This document shows, one piece after another, positions 43,794-53,324 of a DNA stretch of 64,000 nt; the stretch's first letter is position 1, and each line of letters starts with the position of its first letter. The notes under the pieces are model-generated. The model worked only from the letters and a program-made list of their open reading frames with translations. It did no database searches and had not been told where the DNA came from. The stretch is taken from assembly GCF_004309355.1 (NCBI RefSeq), contig NZ_BJCC01000014.1:94141-158140 (forward strand), in the 5' to 3' direction. This DNA comes from Enterococcus florum. Its GTDB lineage: Bacteria > Bacillota > Bacilli > Lactobacillales > Enterococcaceae. The position numbers were made by a program, and so were the translations under genes.

Positions 43794-44929
43794 CGGAGAT
43801 CGCCTCCTTTTTTCATCAAATCATGCATGGTTTCTTCGATCCATTTTTGCTGGTGAACCGTTACTGATTCATCATTGATGGCTCTGTAAAACTCATGGAT
43901 CAAATCGATCGGCGATTTTCGTTTGATCTCTTGTGCTTTCCAAGACTTTCTTCTATTGCCTTCGCGCCCATTGATCCGTTCCACTTGCAGAATTCGAGGA
44001 TAGATCTGACGCAGCTGATTCATCATATTAGGGATGACTTGACGATCCTCTAAAAGAATAGACAGGTAATCTTCCCGATTTTGTTGACGATAAAATCCGG
44101 GATCCAACAATTGCGAAAACTCCGCCTGGAGCTCCCGAACATCTCTAAAAGGAGATACCGAAATAAATTGAAAAGTGGTTTCTTCAGCTGTCTCGACGAT
44201 CCAAACACCCTTTTCCTGATTTTTCTCAGACAACGAATACTTGATCGGTGAACCACTATATCGAGCATTCGGCAGATTCAATGCATTTTTACCGTGCAGG
44301 TGCCCTAAAGCAACATAATCAAAGTCTTTCAACAGTTGACCATTAATTCCATCCAAACCGCCGACCTCAAGTTTGGTTTCCGAATCGGTTTTCATACTGC
44401 CTGCAACAAAAAAATGGCTGACTAGCACGTGACGCTGGTTTTGTAAAAAATGATCCTTCATTTTTTCGAGGACTCGCGGCATGGCTTGCTGGATCGTTCG
44501 AATATCAGGATCATCAAAGTAAATCCGCGCATCAACAGGCTCGAAATAAGGTAACAGGAAAAAAGCAGTATCCTTGATTACGATTGGAGTGAAGGCCTCT
44601 TCTAAACGAGTATGTAAAAAATAATCAGAACGGCTAAACCACGGTGCTCCTGTGGCTAAACGTGTCTTGCTGTCATGATTGCCTGAGATCACGAGCAAGG
44701 GAAATTTTTCAGTCAGATTGATTTGAGCGATCGTCTGATTGACCAACCGCACGCTCTCCTCAGAAGGGACAGAGCGATCATAAATATCTCCAGCAATCAC
44801 AATCGCATCAACTTCTTCATTTTTGGCAATTTCTATTATTTGTTTAAGAACAGCTTTTTGATCTTCCAGCAAGTCATAGCCTGCTAACTTTTTGCCGATA
44901 TGCCAATCGGCAGTATGTAAAAATTTCAC
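43790..44929 (-). CDS. sbcD: Exonuclease subunit SbcD
   Basis: A calcineurin-like nuclease of about 379 residues, with the phosphoesterase motifs HTADWHIGK, GDIYDRS, ISGNHDSKTR and a late LGHLHG. The start is ambiguous. GTG at 44929 gives the canonical MKFLHTADWH N terminus, with AGAGGA upstream. An in-frame ATG at 44947 also has GGAAGG 6 nt before it and would add six residues. First gene of sbcD-sbcC-SNF2. Confidence 0.92.
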   Translation of the reverse strand: MKFLHTADWHIGKKLAGYDLLEDQKAVLKQIIEIAKNEEVDAIVIAGDIYDRSVPSEESVRLVNQTIAQINLTEKFPLLVISGNHDSKTRLATGAPWFSRSDYFLHTRLEEAFTPIVIKDTAFFLLPYFEPVDARIYFDDPDIRTIQQAMPRVLEKMKDHFLQNQRHVLVSHFFVAGSMKTDSETKLEVGGLDGINGQLLKDFDYVALGHLHGKNALNLPNARYSGSPIKYSLSEKNQEKGVWIVETAEETTFQFISVSPFRDVRELQAEFSQLLDPGFYRQQNREDYLSILLEDRQVIPNMMNQLRQIYPRILQVERINGREGNRRKSWKAQEIKRKSPIDLIHEFYRAINDESVTVHQQKWIEETMHDLMKKGGDLR

Positions 44930-45131
44930 TCGATCCTCTTCCTCCATTTTAGTCCTTCCCACAATTATACCACGTGGACCGGCTTTTTTCTGCTTACAAC
45001 GAAGGAGTTTTTGAAAAGCCTTGCACTATTTATTGGAGCATAAATCTAAAAAAAGACTATCCTTTTCTGGCAATATACGATACGATAGGTGTGTTTTTAC
45101 GATGAGTTTTTGATTAGAAAGGAGGATTTAT

Positions 45132-45860
45132 GTGCCTTTAGGCGTTATCATAAATTCGTTTTCGATTTTTCTTGGGGGAATTGCGGGGGGGCTCTTAGGG
45201 CATCTGCTTCCTGAACGATTTAAAACGGAAATTCAATTGATTTTTGGACTCTGTGCCATGGCTATGGGAATCCCTGCTGTAAATGGTACTGTTCATTTAC
45301 CTGCTGTCATTTTAGCCGTCATTCTGGGAACCTCGATTGGAATGGCGGTCCATCTTGAGCACCGAATCAATCGTGCAGCAGAATGGATGCAACGGCCGAT
45401 CAGCAATCTCTTTCCCAAAGAACAATTAGCCCTCTCTCACAATGAGTTTGTGCATCGGCTGGTGACAATCATCGTCTTATTTTGTGCCAGCGGAACAGGC
45501 ATTTATGGAAGCTTGGACGCGGGAATGACTGGCGACCACACTGTATTGATCGCTAAATCGGTGCTCGATTTCTTTACTGCAGCGATTTTTGCTTGCAATT
45601 TGGGGTATGTTGTTTCCATGATTGCGGTGCCGCAATTTTTCATTTTTCTTTCACTGTTCCTGTTAGCTGGAATCATTTTCCCGTTAACTACCCCGGAAAT
45701 GGTCGCTGATTTTAAATCTTGCGGCGGTATTTTAATCATTGCTACTTCTTTTCGCATGATTCAAGTTAAACAATTTCCAACTGCTGATATGATTCCCGCC
45801 ATGGTTTTAGTGATGCCGATTAGTTGGTTTTGGATGACTATCATCTTACCATTGCTATAA
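45132..45860 (+). CDS. DUF554 family membrane protein (YdfK-like)
   Basis: A 242-residue integral membrane protein with about seven hydrophobic segments and the family start LGVIINSFSIFLGGIAGGLLG, along with KSVLDFFTAAIFA. The function is unknown; relatives are annotated as possible transporters. The start is GTG 45132, 6 nt after GGAGG. Single gene, convergent with plsC. Confidence 0.82.
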   Translation: MPLGVIINSFSIFLGGIAGGLLGHLLPERFKTEIQLIFGLCAMAMGIPAVNGTVHLPAVILAVILGTSIGMAVHLEHRINRAAEWMQRPISNLFPKEQLALSHNEFVHRLVTIIVLFCASGTGIYGSLDAGMTGDHTVLIAKSVLDFFTAAIFACNLGYVVSMIAVPQFFIFLSLFLLAGIIFPLTTPEMVADFKSCGGILIIATSFRMIQVKQFPTADMIPAMVLVMPISWFWMTIILPLL

Positions 45861-45861
45861 A

Positions 45862-45906
45862 GAAAAAAAGAACGTTGCAGCACTTATTGCTCAACGTTCT
45901 TTTTGC
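45862..45906. terminator. Bidirectional terminator between the DUF554 gene and plsC
   Basis: AAAAAGAACGTTG and CAACGTTCTTTTT form a 13-bp perfect stem with a loop of about 13 nt. The stem overlaps the end of plsC. Confidence 0.87.
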
Positions 45907-46519
45907 TCGGGGTGTAACGATAATTAGGATCGACTTGATAATCCAACTCGTTAAAGGCATTTTGAACCCGCTCTTCGATCACGGCCAATCCTGCCTTGTC
46001 TAGTTTTTTGATGTCGCTGACATCGATTGCTTCTCCATAACGAACGATAACTGGTGTTCGCTTAAACAGGTGTGAAAATTTCAAAGGGCCTTGATAAACA
46101 CAAGGAACAATCTTCACCTTTGCCAAGCGAGAAATCAGTGCCATTCCCCCCTTCAATTCTGTCGAATGTCGGGTGCCACTGGGGAACATGATCAAGCTTT
46201 TATCGGTTTCCTTCAGCAACCTGATTGGACGCTTGACAACGCTCGGACCGGGCTTATCTCGGTCCACAGGAACCGCGTTCAAGTGATTTAGAATAAACCG
46301 TAAAATCGGATTTTTAAATAATTCCTCTTTTGCCATGAAGCCAAATTGTTTCGGTGATGCGCCTAAAGCCATATAAACAGGGTCCCACCATGTTCGATGC
46401 GGAGCAACTAAAATATAGTTTTCGTCCTGCGGAAGTACCTCACGGTTTTGGAATTGACTGTTACCGTTGATCAATGCCAGTAAGATCCGCACGACTCCTC
46501 GAATAAATTTAAAAAACAT
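45884..46519 (-). CDS. plsC: 1-acyl-sn-glycerol-3-phosphate acyltransferase
   Basis: A 211-residue acyltransferase of the PlsC family, which adds the second acyl chain in phosphatidic acid synthesis at the membrane. The catalytic HRTWWD (H-x4-D) is near residue 40, and the substrate-binding MFPSGTRHS near 113. The N terminus is a hydrophobic helix. AAGGAAG is 5 nt before ATG 46519; a longer frame has no site. Divergent from trmN6. Confidence 0.9.
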   Translation of the reverse strand: MFFKFIRGVVRILLALINGNSQFQNREVLPQDENYILVAPHRTWWDPVYMALGASPKQFGFMAKEELFKNPILRFILNHLNAVPVDRDKPGPSVVKRPIRLLKETDKSLIMFPSGTRHSTELKGGMALISRLAKVKIVPCVYQGPLKFSHLFKRTPVIVRYGEAIDVSDIKKLDKAGLAVIEERVQNAFNELDYQVDPNYRYTPSKKNVEQ

Positions 46520-46599
46520 CTTTTCTTCCTTTCGGTTTTCTAACATAGCTAAACGTAGTATAATACAAACGCATGAATTTTTTAAGGGGGCATAATGAA

Positions 46600-47334
46600 A
46601 TGTTAAAAAAAGGCGAACGAATCGATCAGCTTTATGCACAAGATGTTCAAATCATTCAAAGTTCTGAAGTCTTCTCCTTTTCATTAGATGCCGTATTGCT
46701 CGCCAATTTCCCAAGAATACCAAAACGGGGGAAAATCATCGATCTCTGCGCTGGGAATGGTGCTGTCGGTTTGTTCATCAGTAAGCAAACAGACGCTTCT
46801 ATTGATCAGATCGAATTGCAGCCGCGTTTAGCTGACATGGGAAAACGCAGCATCGAGCTGAATCATTTAACAAATCAAATTCAAATGCACGAAATGGATC
46901 TAAAACAGATCTTTCCGACGTTTAAAACTGACAACACTGATTTGGTCGTTTGCAATCCCCCTTATTTTAAGGAGCAGCCGAATGGTCAGAAAAATCCAAA
47001 CCCTTACCTTGCCGCAGCACGGCATGAAATCCACGCGACGTTAGAAGATGTGGTCTCAACCAGCAGCAAACTGCTCAAAACCAATGGTCATTTTGCGATG
47101 GTTCACCGACCAGACCGTTTTTTAGAGATCATAGACTGTTTGAGAAGCTGGCGCATCGCTCCAAAAAGGATCCAGTTCGTCTATCCTAAACAAGAAAAAG
47201 AAGCCAACATTTTGTTGATCGAAGGCATCAAGTATGGCAAAGATGAAGGATTGCGCTTTTTACCACCCTTGTTCACTTATGATTCACAAGGCCAATATAC
47301 CCCGGCTATCAAGGAGATGCTTTATGGAAAATAA
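46600..47334 (+). CDS. tRNA1(Val) (adenine(37)-N6)-methyltransferase-like, TrmN6 family
   Basis: A 244-residue Rossmann methyltransferase. The SAM loop DLCAGNGAVGL is near residue 50 and the base-flipping/adenine motif NPPYF is near 120. This is the YfiC/TrmN6 type that modifies A37 of tRNA-Val in E. coli; the target in Firmicutes is inferred. AAGGGGG is upstream of ATG 46600. TATAAT at 46559-46564 makes the earlier ATG (46573) lie at the transcript start, so it is rejected. It overlaps the GIY-YIG gene by 11 bp. Confidence 0.83.
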   Translation: MLKKGERIDQLYAQDVQIIQSSEVFSFSLDAVLLANFPRIPKRGKIIDLCAGNGAVGLFISKQTDASIDQIELQPRLADMGKRSIELNHLTNQIQMHEMDLKQIFPTFKTDNTDLVVCNPPYFKEQPNGQKNPNPYLAAARHEIHATLEDVVSTSSKLLKTNGHFAMVHRPDRFLEIIDCLRSWRIAPKRIQFVYPKQEKEANILLIEGIKYGKDEGLRFLPPLFTYDSQGQYTPAIKEMLYGK

Positions 47335-47599
47335 GTTTTTCTTTTATGTTTTATCTTGTAAAGACCGGTCTTATTATGGCGGCTATACCGTTGACCTATC
47401 CCGCCGTCTAACCGAACACAATGCCGGGACAGGAGCTAAATACACACACCCTGCCAAACGCCGGCCTGTCGAAATGATCCATGCCGAAAGTTTTGAAACC
47501 CGAAGTGCCGCCATGAAAGCTGAAGCGGCCTTCAAGCGCTTAAATCGAAAACAAAAGGACCGTTACCTGATTCAGAACCAAGAAAAAAACGTTTTGTGA
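47324..47599 (+). CDS. GIY-YIG nuclease family protein (YazA/UPF0213)
   Basis: A 91-residue small GIY-YIG domain: FYVLSCKDRSYYGGYTVDLSRRLTEH carries the YVL...YGG variant of the motif, with Arg and His of the active site, and the late FKRLNRKQKDRYL is typical. In Bacillus the same pair (yabB-yazA) is adjacent, which supports both calls. The function is unknown. AAGGAG is 7 nt before ATG 47324, inside trmN6. Confidence 0.87.
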   Translation: MENKFFFYVLSCKDRSYYGGYTVDLSRRLTEHNAGTGAKYTHPAKRRPVEMIHAESFETRSAAMKAEAAFKRLNRKQKDRYLIQNQEKNVL

Positions 47600-47622
47600 G
47601 TCATCTCTCACAAAACGTTTTT
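47584..47622. terminator. Bidirectional terminator between the GIY-YIG gene and oatA
   Basis: AAAAACGTTTTGTGA and TCACAAAACGTTTTT form a 15-bp perfect stem. It overlaps the ends of both convergent genes. Confidence 0.9.
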
Positions 47623-49462
47623 ATTTTCCTTGCAGAATTGCTTTAGCAATAAATGATCCGTAGTGGACCATCCCTTCGTCATTGGGATGCACCTGATCTT
47701 CGTAAAACCAGCTATCTTGGTTAAGACTATGATCATACCAATCAATCAATGTAATATTTTTATATTGATCCGCCATTCTGGCCAAATCTTGATTCACCTG
47801 ATTTTGCCAACGGCGTGTGGGTAAATGAACATTGATAACGTAAACCTTTCGTTTGCTGCCGATCGCCTTCATGATTGCGTTAAACCCCTCATCTGTAAAC
47901 GCACCATTCGTTCCTAAACTCAACAACACTGTATCGTGAAGCTTTCCCTCTTCCTTCAACTGGTCGATCAATGCCGCACTTCCGTCAACCTGGCGTCCAA
48001 TTTCACCATCCACATACATTTGAGGAAAAATTTCTTTCAATCCATTTGCTCCCGCTAACAAAACGGAATCTCCAAAAGCTGTGATCTCCAAACTTTGAGC
48101 TTTCGTTTCCTCACGACTAGTCAATCCATATTTGTCCGCAATCTGTTGGATTTGTTCAGCATCCTGAGAATCTTTTGTCTGCTGTGCCTCGTTGGTTTCC
48201 TTTTTACTTTGTTCGATCTGTTTTTGAAGTTGCTCTTGTTCTGCATCGACTTGGTTGGTTGGAGCGATAACTAGTCCAATAATCGCAACCATTGTTACCA
48301 AGCCGGTAGCAGCTAAAGAAATTTTACGTCGACTCTTCCAAGGAGCTTCTATTGCTGATCGAATTGTTCGAAGGCTTTCTTTGTAAGGGAAGACACGCAT
48401 TGGCCGTTCAATGAATCGATACGACAACTCCGTGATCACCAAGATCAGAATGATCTCGATCGTGGTGTGTAATAAGATATGCTCGGCGACATTCACCTTC
48501 GCTTCATAAAAAATCATCACAGGATACTGATATAAATAGATTCCATAACTACGTTTACCCAACCAGCTGAAAATCGGATTGGTCAGCCATTTATTGAGAC
48601 TAGCTCCAGGATGAGCAGTGATCGCAACCAAAAGCATACAGACGATACTGATCAAAAACATACCGCCATAATACAGGAAGGTCGTTCCATCATGCATGAA
48701 CACAAAAGATAGAATCATCACCAATAAAGAAAATACACCAACAATGTTCAACACTTTTTTCGCTTGAGCTGGGATCTCTTGCTTTAACCGTGTACTTGGC
48801 CAAATGAAAGCGAGCCCTGCACCCAGCCAAATCGAAAATATCCGAGTGTCTGTCCCATAGTATACTCTTGTAGGGTCCTGCCCTGGAGTAAATAGTATTG
48901 CCATCCAAATTGCCGAAAGCAGCGAAACACCCATGATTCCTAAAAAGATCTTTCCTCGCTTTTTTACGACCTTCATCAGGATCAAGAAGATCAGCGGCCA
49001 TATCAAATAGTTTTGGGTCTCTACCGCCAAGGACCAGATGTGGGTAAACGGCGATTCCGCTGCAAATCGATCAAAATAAGATAACCCATGGTCGATCTGC
49101 CACCAGTTATTGACATAAAACAAACTACTAATGACATTTCCTCGCAGATTATTCAACAGATTTCGTTGAAAAAGCGTGATGTAGGCCGATGAGGCCACCA
49201 GCATGGCGATCAAGGCTGGATACAATCGTTTCATTCGACGAATATAAAATTGTTTGACACTGATCGTCCCGTTTTGCTTCCATTCCTGCAGCAGCAGGTC
49301 TGTAATCAAATAACCAGACACGACAAAGAAAACAGGGACTCCTAAAAACCCACCTTTCATATGAGAAGGCAGTAAATGATAGAGAATAACGGCGATCACT
49401 GCCAAGGAACGAAGCCCATCAAACCCAGTGATATACCGGCTGCTCGTTAGTCTTTTTTTCAT
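47621..49462 (-). CDS. oatA: OatA-type peptidoglycan O-acetyltransferase
   Basis: A 613-residue membrane acyltransferase. The N-terminal acyltransferase-3 part (about residues 1-400) has some ten helices, the motif ILYHLLPSHMKGGFLGVPVFFVVSGYL and RRMKRLYPAL. An external SGNH domain follows (about 450-613), with GDSVLLAG (Ser), LGTNG (Asn) and the late DQVHPNDEG (Asp/His). OatA O-acetylates MurNAc and confers lysozyme resistance. The ribosome site is weak. Single gene. Confidence 0.87.
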   Translation of the reverse strand: MKKRLTSSRYITGFDGLRSLAVIAVILYHLLPSHMKGGFLGVPVFFVVSGYLITDLLLQEWKQNGTISVKQFYIRRMKRLYPALIAMLVASSAYITLFQRNLLNNLRGNVISSLFYVNNWWQIDHGLSYFDRFAAESPFTHIWSLAVETQNYLIWPLIFLILMKVVKKRGKIFLGIMGVSLLSAIWMAILFTPGQDPTRVYYGTDTRIFSIWLGAGLAFIWPSTRLKQEIPAQAKKVLNIVGVFSLLVMILSFVFMHDGTTFLYYGGMFLISIVCMLLVAITAHPGASLNKWLTNPIFSWLGKRSYGIYLYQYPVMIFYEAKVNVAEHILLHTTIEIILILVITELSYRFIERPMRVFPYKESLRTIRSAIEAPWKSRRKISLAATGLVTMVAIIGLVIAPTNQVDAEQEQLQKQIEQSKKETNEAQQTKDSQDAEQIQQIADKYGLTSREETKAQSLEITAFGDSVLLAGANGLKEIFPQMYVDGEIGRQVDGSAALIDQLKEEGKLHDTVLLSLGTNGAFTDEGFNAIMKAIGSKRKVYVINVHLPTRRWQNQVNQDLARMADQYKNITLIDWYDHSLNQDSWFYEDQVHPNDEGMVHYGSFIAKAILQGK

Positions 49463-49606
49463 AATTTATTTTCCAACTTTACTCTAGAATCACATTCCAC
49501 TATACGTTCAATTGATTTAAAGTGCAAGGGCTAACTTGTTAATTTTACTTTTTTTCTAATCAATTATATTAAAAAAGAGTGACGCCGTTCTTCTAGATAA
49601 ATATAC

Positions 49607-49637
49607 TTGACATGAGACGCGTCTCAGTTGGTAAACT
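49607..49637 (+). promoter_or_regulatory. Promoter with a perfect palindrome operator for the HAD gene
   Basis: A perfect TTGACA (49607-49612) is followed immediately by the 14-bp perfect palindrome TGAGACGCGTCTCA (49613-49626), then a possible -10 TAAACT (49632-49637) with a long 19-bp spacer. A palindrome inside the spacer is a classical repressor site, and the long spacer suggests an alternative of MerR-like activation. The regulator is unknown. Confidence 0.6.
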
Positions 49638-49661
49638 GGAATAAGGAAAGGTGGCTAAACA

Positions 49662-50498
49662 ATGATCAAATTGATCGCAGTCGACATGGATGGAACGTTT
49701 CTTAACTCTGGTAACACCTACGATCAACAACGATTCAAGCAAATTTTTAAACAACTTAAGGAGCAGGATATTCGGTTTGTCGTTGCTAGTGGAAACCAGT
49801 ACTATCAATTGCGTAGTTTTTTTCCGGATGATTATTCTGAGATCGCTTTTGTCGCAGAAAACGGGGCTAATATCTTGATAGGTGAGCAGCCGTTTTATCA
49901 TGCTGTACTAGACCCCGCTGTCATTTTGGATACGTTGCATTTGTTGGAAAAGCTGTCTCCTTTGACTACGATCGTATGTGGGGAAAAAAGTGCATATGCC
50001 TCTAGACATATTTCCGAGGAAATCATCGAACCTTATACTTTCTACTACCACCGCCTAAAACGGTTGGAGGATCTTTATTCGGTTGTCAATGAACCCGATG
50101 ATTTGTTTAAAATCGCTTTGTTTTTTGAAACGAAAGAAATGGACCAAAAACTTCAGGTACTTCAGAAGGAGCTGCAAGGGAAGCTGGTAGCTGTCCCTAG
50201 TGGGCATGGTGATGTTGATTTGATCATTCCAGGTGTACACAAATTCAGAGGTTTGCAGCGCTTAGGAGATTATTGGGGCATTCTTCCTGATGAAATGGCT
50301 GCTTTTGGAGACAGTGGCAACGACCTTGAGATGCTGGCACACACCCAATACAGCTTTGCAATGGAAAATGCCCGCGACGACATAAAAGAGGCCGCACGCT
50401 ATCAATTGGGCTCGAACGATACCGGAGATTTACTAGATATTCTTGAAGCGATCGCAGATCATACGATCAAAGAGAAGCTGGCTGCTCTTGCCCATTAA
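49662..50498 (+). CDS. Cof-type HAD-superfamily phosphatase
   Basis: A 278-residue HAD-IIB phosphatase: motif I DMDGTFLNS (residues 8-16), a Cof-like cap, KFRGLQRL with the motif III Lys, and motif IV AFGDSGNDLEML. These enzymes dephosphorylate sugar phosphates or cofactor precursors; the substrate is not predictable. AAAGGTGG precedes the ATG. Single gene, with a distinctive palindrome in its promoter. Confidence 0.9.
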   Translation: MIKLIAVDMDGTFLNSGNTYDQQRFKQIFKQLKEQDIRFVVASGNQYYQLRSFFPDDYSEIAFVAENGANILIGEQPFYHAVLDPAVILDTLHLLEKLSPLTTIVCGEKSAYASRHISEEIIEPYTFYYHRLKRLEDLYSVVNEPDDLFKIALFFETKEMDQKLQVLQKELQGKLVAVPSGHGDVDLIIPGVHKFRGLQRLGDYWGILPDEMAAFGDSGNDLEMLAHTQYSFAMENARDDIKEAARYQLGSNDTGDLLDILEAIADHTIKEKLAALAH

Positions 50499-50501
50499 CA
50501 C

Positions 50502-50543
50502 GCAAAAGGACCATTGAGAATCAAATCTCAACGGTCCTTTTTA
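50502..50543. terminator. Bidirectional terminator between the HAD gene and yitT
   Basis: AAAAGGACCATTGAGA and TCTCAACGGTCCTTTT form a 16-bp stem with one mismatch, A/T-flanked on both sides. Confidence 0.88.
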
Positions 50544-51419
50544 ATCTAATGATTCTTCATAAAATCGGCCAAGTATTCGTACATTTTCAGAGATACTGAC
50601 AAACGCATCTTGGTCGGTCTCCTTCATAATCGATTCCAGCAAAGGCAATTCGAATCGCGTTACGACAGTAAATAAAACAGTCTGTTTGTCATGTTTGTAA
50701 GCACCTTCGGCTTCATTGATAATGGTGATTCCGCGACGCATGTTTTCTTGGATACTATTGATCACACGATCAGGGCATTTCGTCACGATCATCACTTGCA
50801 TTTTTCTTTGCTTTGTATACATCGCATCTGTCAATTTACCGCTCATAAAAATAGACAGTGCTGAATAAAACATGTATTGCCAGTTAAACAAAATTCCTGC
50901 CATCAGCATGATCATCACATTAAAGATGATCGAAATGGAGCCCACTGAACGACCTGTTTTTTTCCGAATCGTAATACTTAGAATATCCAATCCTCCAGAG
51001 GACAGACCGTTTTTCAAAGCAAAGCCGATCCCCACACCCATGATTGCTCCGCCAAAAATTGCACAGATAATTGGATCGTCTGTCAAGCGGGTCTCTGGAA
51101 TGATGTGAATAAAAAAGGAGGTCAAAAAAACGGTAATAAAGGTGAATATCGTAAATTTGTGCCCAATTTTGAACCACGCTAAAACAAACAAAGGAATATT
51201 CAGCGCAAATAATGTAATAGAGACAGGTATCGTGTGTCCCAGCCATTGCATGGATAAGGTCGTCAGAATCTGAGCAAACCCGGTGAGTCCACTAGAATAA
51301 ATATGGCCTGGCTGATAAAAAAAATTGACAGCGATCGCAGCTAAAAAAGCATATACAACGGCAACAGATAAGCGAGTGGCAAAGTCATGATATGGCCAGC
51401 CCTCGATTTTTTTTTTCAT
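50541..51419 (-). CDS. YitT family membrane protein (DUF161/DUF2179)
   Basis: A 292-residue protein with five or six N-terminal helices (about 15-190; FYQPGHIYSSGLTGFAQIL and SSGGLDILSI are family landmarks) and a C-terminal soluble DUF2179 domain (RGITIINEAEGAY, LFTVVTRFELPLL). The function is unknown. I prefer ATG 51419, because the upstream ATG at 51455 lies directly beside a -10 (TATAAT near 51457-51462, minus strand). Confidence 0.82.
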   Translation of the reverse strand: MKKKIEGWPYHDFATRLSVAVVYAFLAAIAVNFFYQPGHIYSSGLTGFAQILTTLSMQWLGHTIPVSITLFALNIPLFVLAWFKIGHKFTIFTFITVFLTSFFIHIIPETRLTDDPIICAIFGGAIMGVGIGFALKNGLSSGGLDILSITIRKKTGRSVGSISIIFNVMIMLMAGILFNWQYMFYSALSIFMSGKLTDAMYTKQRKMQVMIVTKCPDRVINSIQENMRRGITIINEAEGAYKHDKQTVLFTVVTRFELPLLESIMKETDQDAFVSISENVRILGRFYEESLD

Positions 51420-51522
51420 AGTGTTCGAATCCTCTTTTCGGCTAATTCCATTCACATTATACGGAGTTTCAAAATAAAAGAAAAGCGACCTTCAACTGAG
51501 AGCCGCTTTTCTTAGTGTTTTC

Positions 51523-53295
51523 TTATTCTTCTATATTGGTTGTATTAATACTTAACTCGTAAAGCTGCAATGGCGAAACTGTGCTAGGTGCATCCGACAT
51601 TGGATCTGCAGCCTTACCATTTTTAGGAAAGGCGATGACTTCTCGAATATTGTCTTCTCCAGCTAACAGCATAGCGAAACGATCCAAGCCCAATGCGATC
51701 CCTCCAATTGGCGGGAATCCATAATCCAATGCTTCTAATAAGAAGCTGAATTGCGCATTTGCCTCTTCCCGAGTGAAGCCCAAGGTTTCGAAGACTTGCT
51801 CTTGCAGATCACGGGTATGAATACGCAAAGATCCTCCTCCAAGCTCATAGCCATTCAAAACGATGTCATAAGCTTGAGCATAAACTTTTTCTGGATGATC
51901 CTTCAAATGAGGAATATCCTCGTCATTTGGCATTGTAAATGGATGGTGAGCAGAAACGTAACGTCCCAATTCTTGATCATATTCAAACTGCGGCCAATTC
52001 ACGACCCAAAGATAGTTGAATTGACTTTCATCGATAAGACCCATTTCTTTACCGACCTTCGATCGAACAGCACCTAATGCCGTTACAGCTGTCAAGAACT
52101 GATCCGCCGCAAACATTAACACATCCCCAGGTTCCGCATGTAGAGCCACTTTTAATTCATCCGCCACAGCACCCATGAACTTGGCGATCGGACCAGTCAA
52201 CTCACCGTTCTCATCGACTTTTATCCAAGCAAGCCCTTTTGCACCGAATTGACCAACAAACTGTCCAAGTCGGTCCAATTCTTTTCTGGAATAGTGATCT
52301 GCCGCTTTTTTAGCATTGATCGCTTTGACTACACCGCCATTATCCGTTGCCATGCGGAAGACTTTAAAATCAGTAGCTGAAGCGATTTCTGTCACATCGA
52401 CCAACTCCATGTCAAAGCGGGTATCGGGTTTATCAGAACCGTAACGTTCCATTGCCTCATCCCAAGTGATTCTAGGAAATGGCAAGCTCACTTCGATATC
52501 AAGTACATCCTTCATGACTTGTGCGATCATTTTCTCAGTGTATTCTTGAATCTCTTCCGCTGTTAAAAAGCTCGTTTCAATATCGATCTGAGTAAATTCA
52601 GGCTGGCGATCTCCTCGCAGATCTTCATCACGGAAACAACGAACAATCTGGTAGTAACGATCAAAGCCGGCCGTCATTAACAATTGTTTTAAAATTTGCG
52701 GCGACTGAGGCAACGCATAAAAGTGCCCTGGATGTACACGGGAAGGAACTAAATAGTCGCGAGCTCCTTCAGGTGTTGATTTTGCCAAATAGGGGGTCTC
52801 GATATCCAGAAAGTCGTTTTCATCTAAAAAGTGACGGACTGATTTCGTCACACGATGACGCAGTATCATATTTTGGGTCATTTTCGGACGACGAAGGTCC
52901 ATATAACGATACTTCAAGCGAACCTCATCACTGATGTTTTGATCGTCTTCAATAGAAAACGGCGGTGTTTTCGCCTCATTCAAAATAGTGATATCTTCGC
53001 CTTTTATTTCATAATCGCCTGTGGTCATCTTAGGGTTGATCGAGTTTTCATCCCGACGAATCACCGTTCCAGTAATTTCTACGACATATTCGCTGCGGCA
53101 TTGATCAGCAACCTCCCAACCCGCTTTTGATTCTTCTGGGTTAAAAACCACTTGGACGATCCCTTCCCGGTCACGAAGATCGATAAAAATCAACCCTCCT
53201 AAGTCCCGACGTTTTTGGACCCAACCCTTTAAGGTTACTTTTTGGTCTAAATACTGCTCTGAAACCAAACCACAATATACTGTTCTCTTAGCCAT
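51523..53295 (-). CDS. aspS: Aspartyl-tRNA synthetase
   Basis: A 590-residue class IIb synthetase of the bacterial type. It has an N-terminal OB anticodon-binding domain, class II motif 2 ([19 protein letters not shown]), a bacterial GAD insertion (about 290-410), and motif 3 ([15 protein letters not shown]). AAGGAGT is upstream of the ATG. It follows hisS by 29 bp and shares its T-box-controlled transcript. Whether it is discriminating or non-discriminating was not assessed. Confidence 0.97.
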   Translation of the reverse strand: MAKRTVYCGLVSEQYLDQKVTLKGWVQKRRDLGGLIFIDLRDREGIVQVVFNPEESKAGWEVADQCRSEYVVEITGTVIRRDENSINPKMTTGDYEIKGEDITILNEAKTPPFSIEDDQNISDEVRLKYRYMDLRRPKMTQNMILRHRVTKSVRHFLDENDFLDIETPYLAKSTPEGARDYLVPSRVHPGHFYALPQSPQILKQLLMTAGFDRYYQIVRCFRDEDLRGDRQPEFTQIDIETSFLTAEEIQEYTEKMIAQVMKDVLDIEVSLPFPRITWDEAMERYGSDKPDTRFDMELVDVTEIASATDFKVFRMATDNGGVVKAINAKKAADHYSRKELDRLGQFVGQFGAKGLAWIKVDENGELTGPIAKFMGAVADELKVALHAEPGDVLMFAADQFLTAVTALGAVRSKVGKEMGLIDESQFNYLWVVNWPQFEYDQELGRYVSAHHPFTMPNDEDIPHLKDHPEKVYAQAYDIVLNGYELGGGSLRIHTRDLQEQVFETLGFTREEANAQFSFLLEALDYGFPPIGGIALGLDRFAMLLAGEDNIREVIAFPKNGKAADPMSDAPSTVSPLQLYELSINTTNIEE

Positions 53296-53324
53296 TTCTC
53301 TACTCCTTATTCTCTCAGATAATT

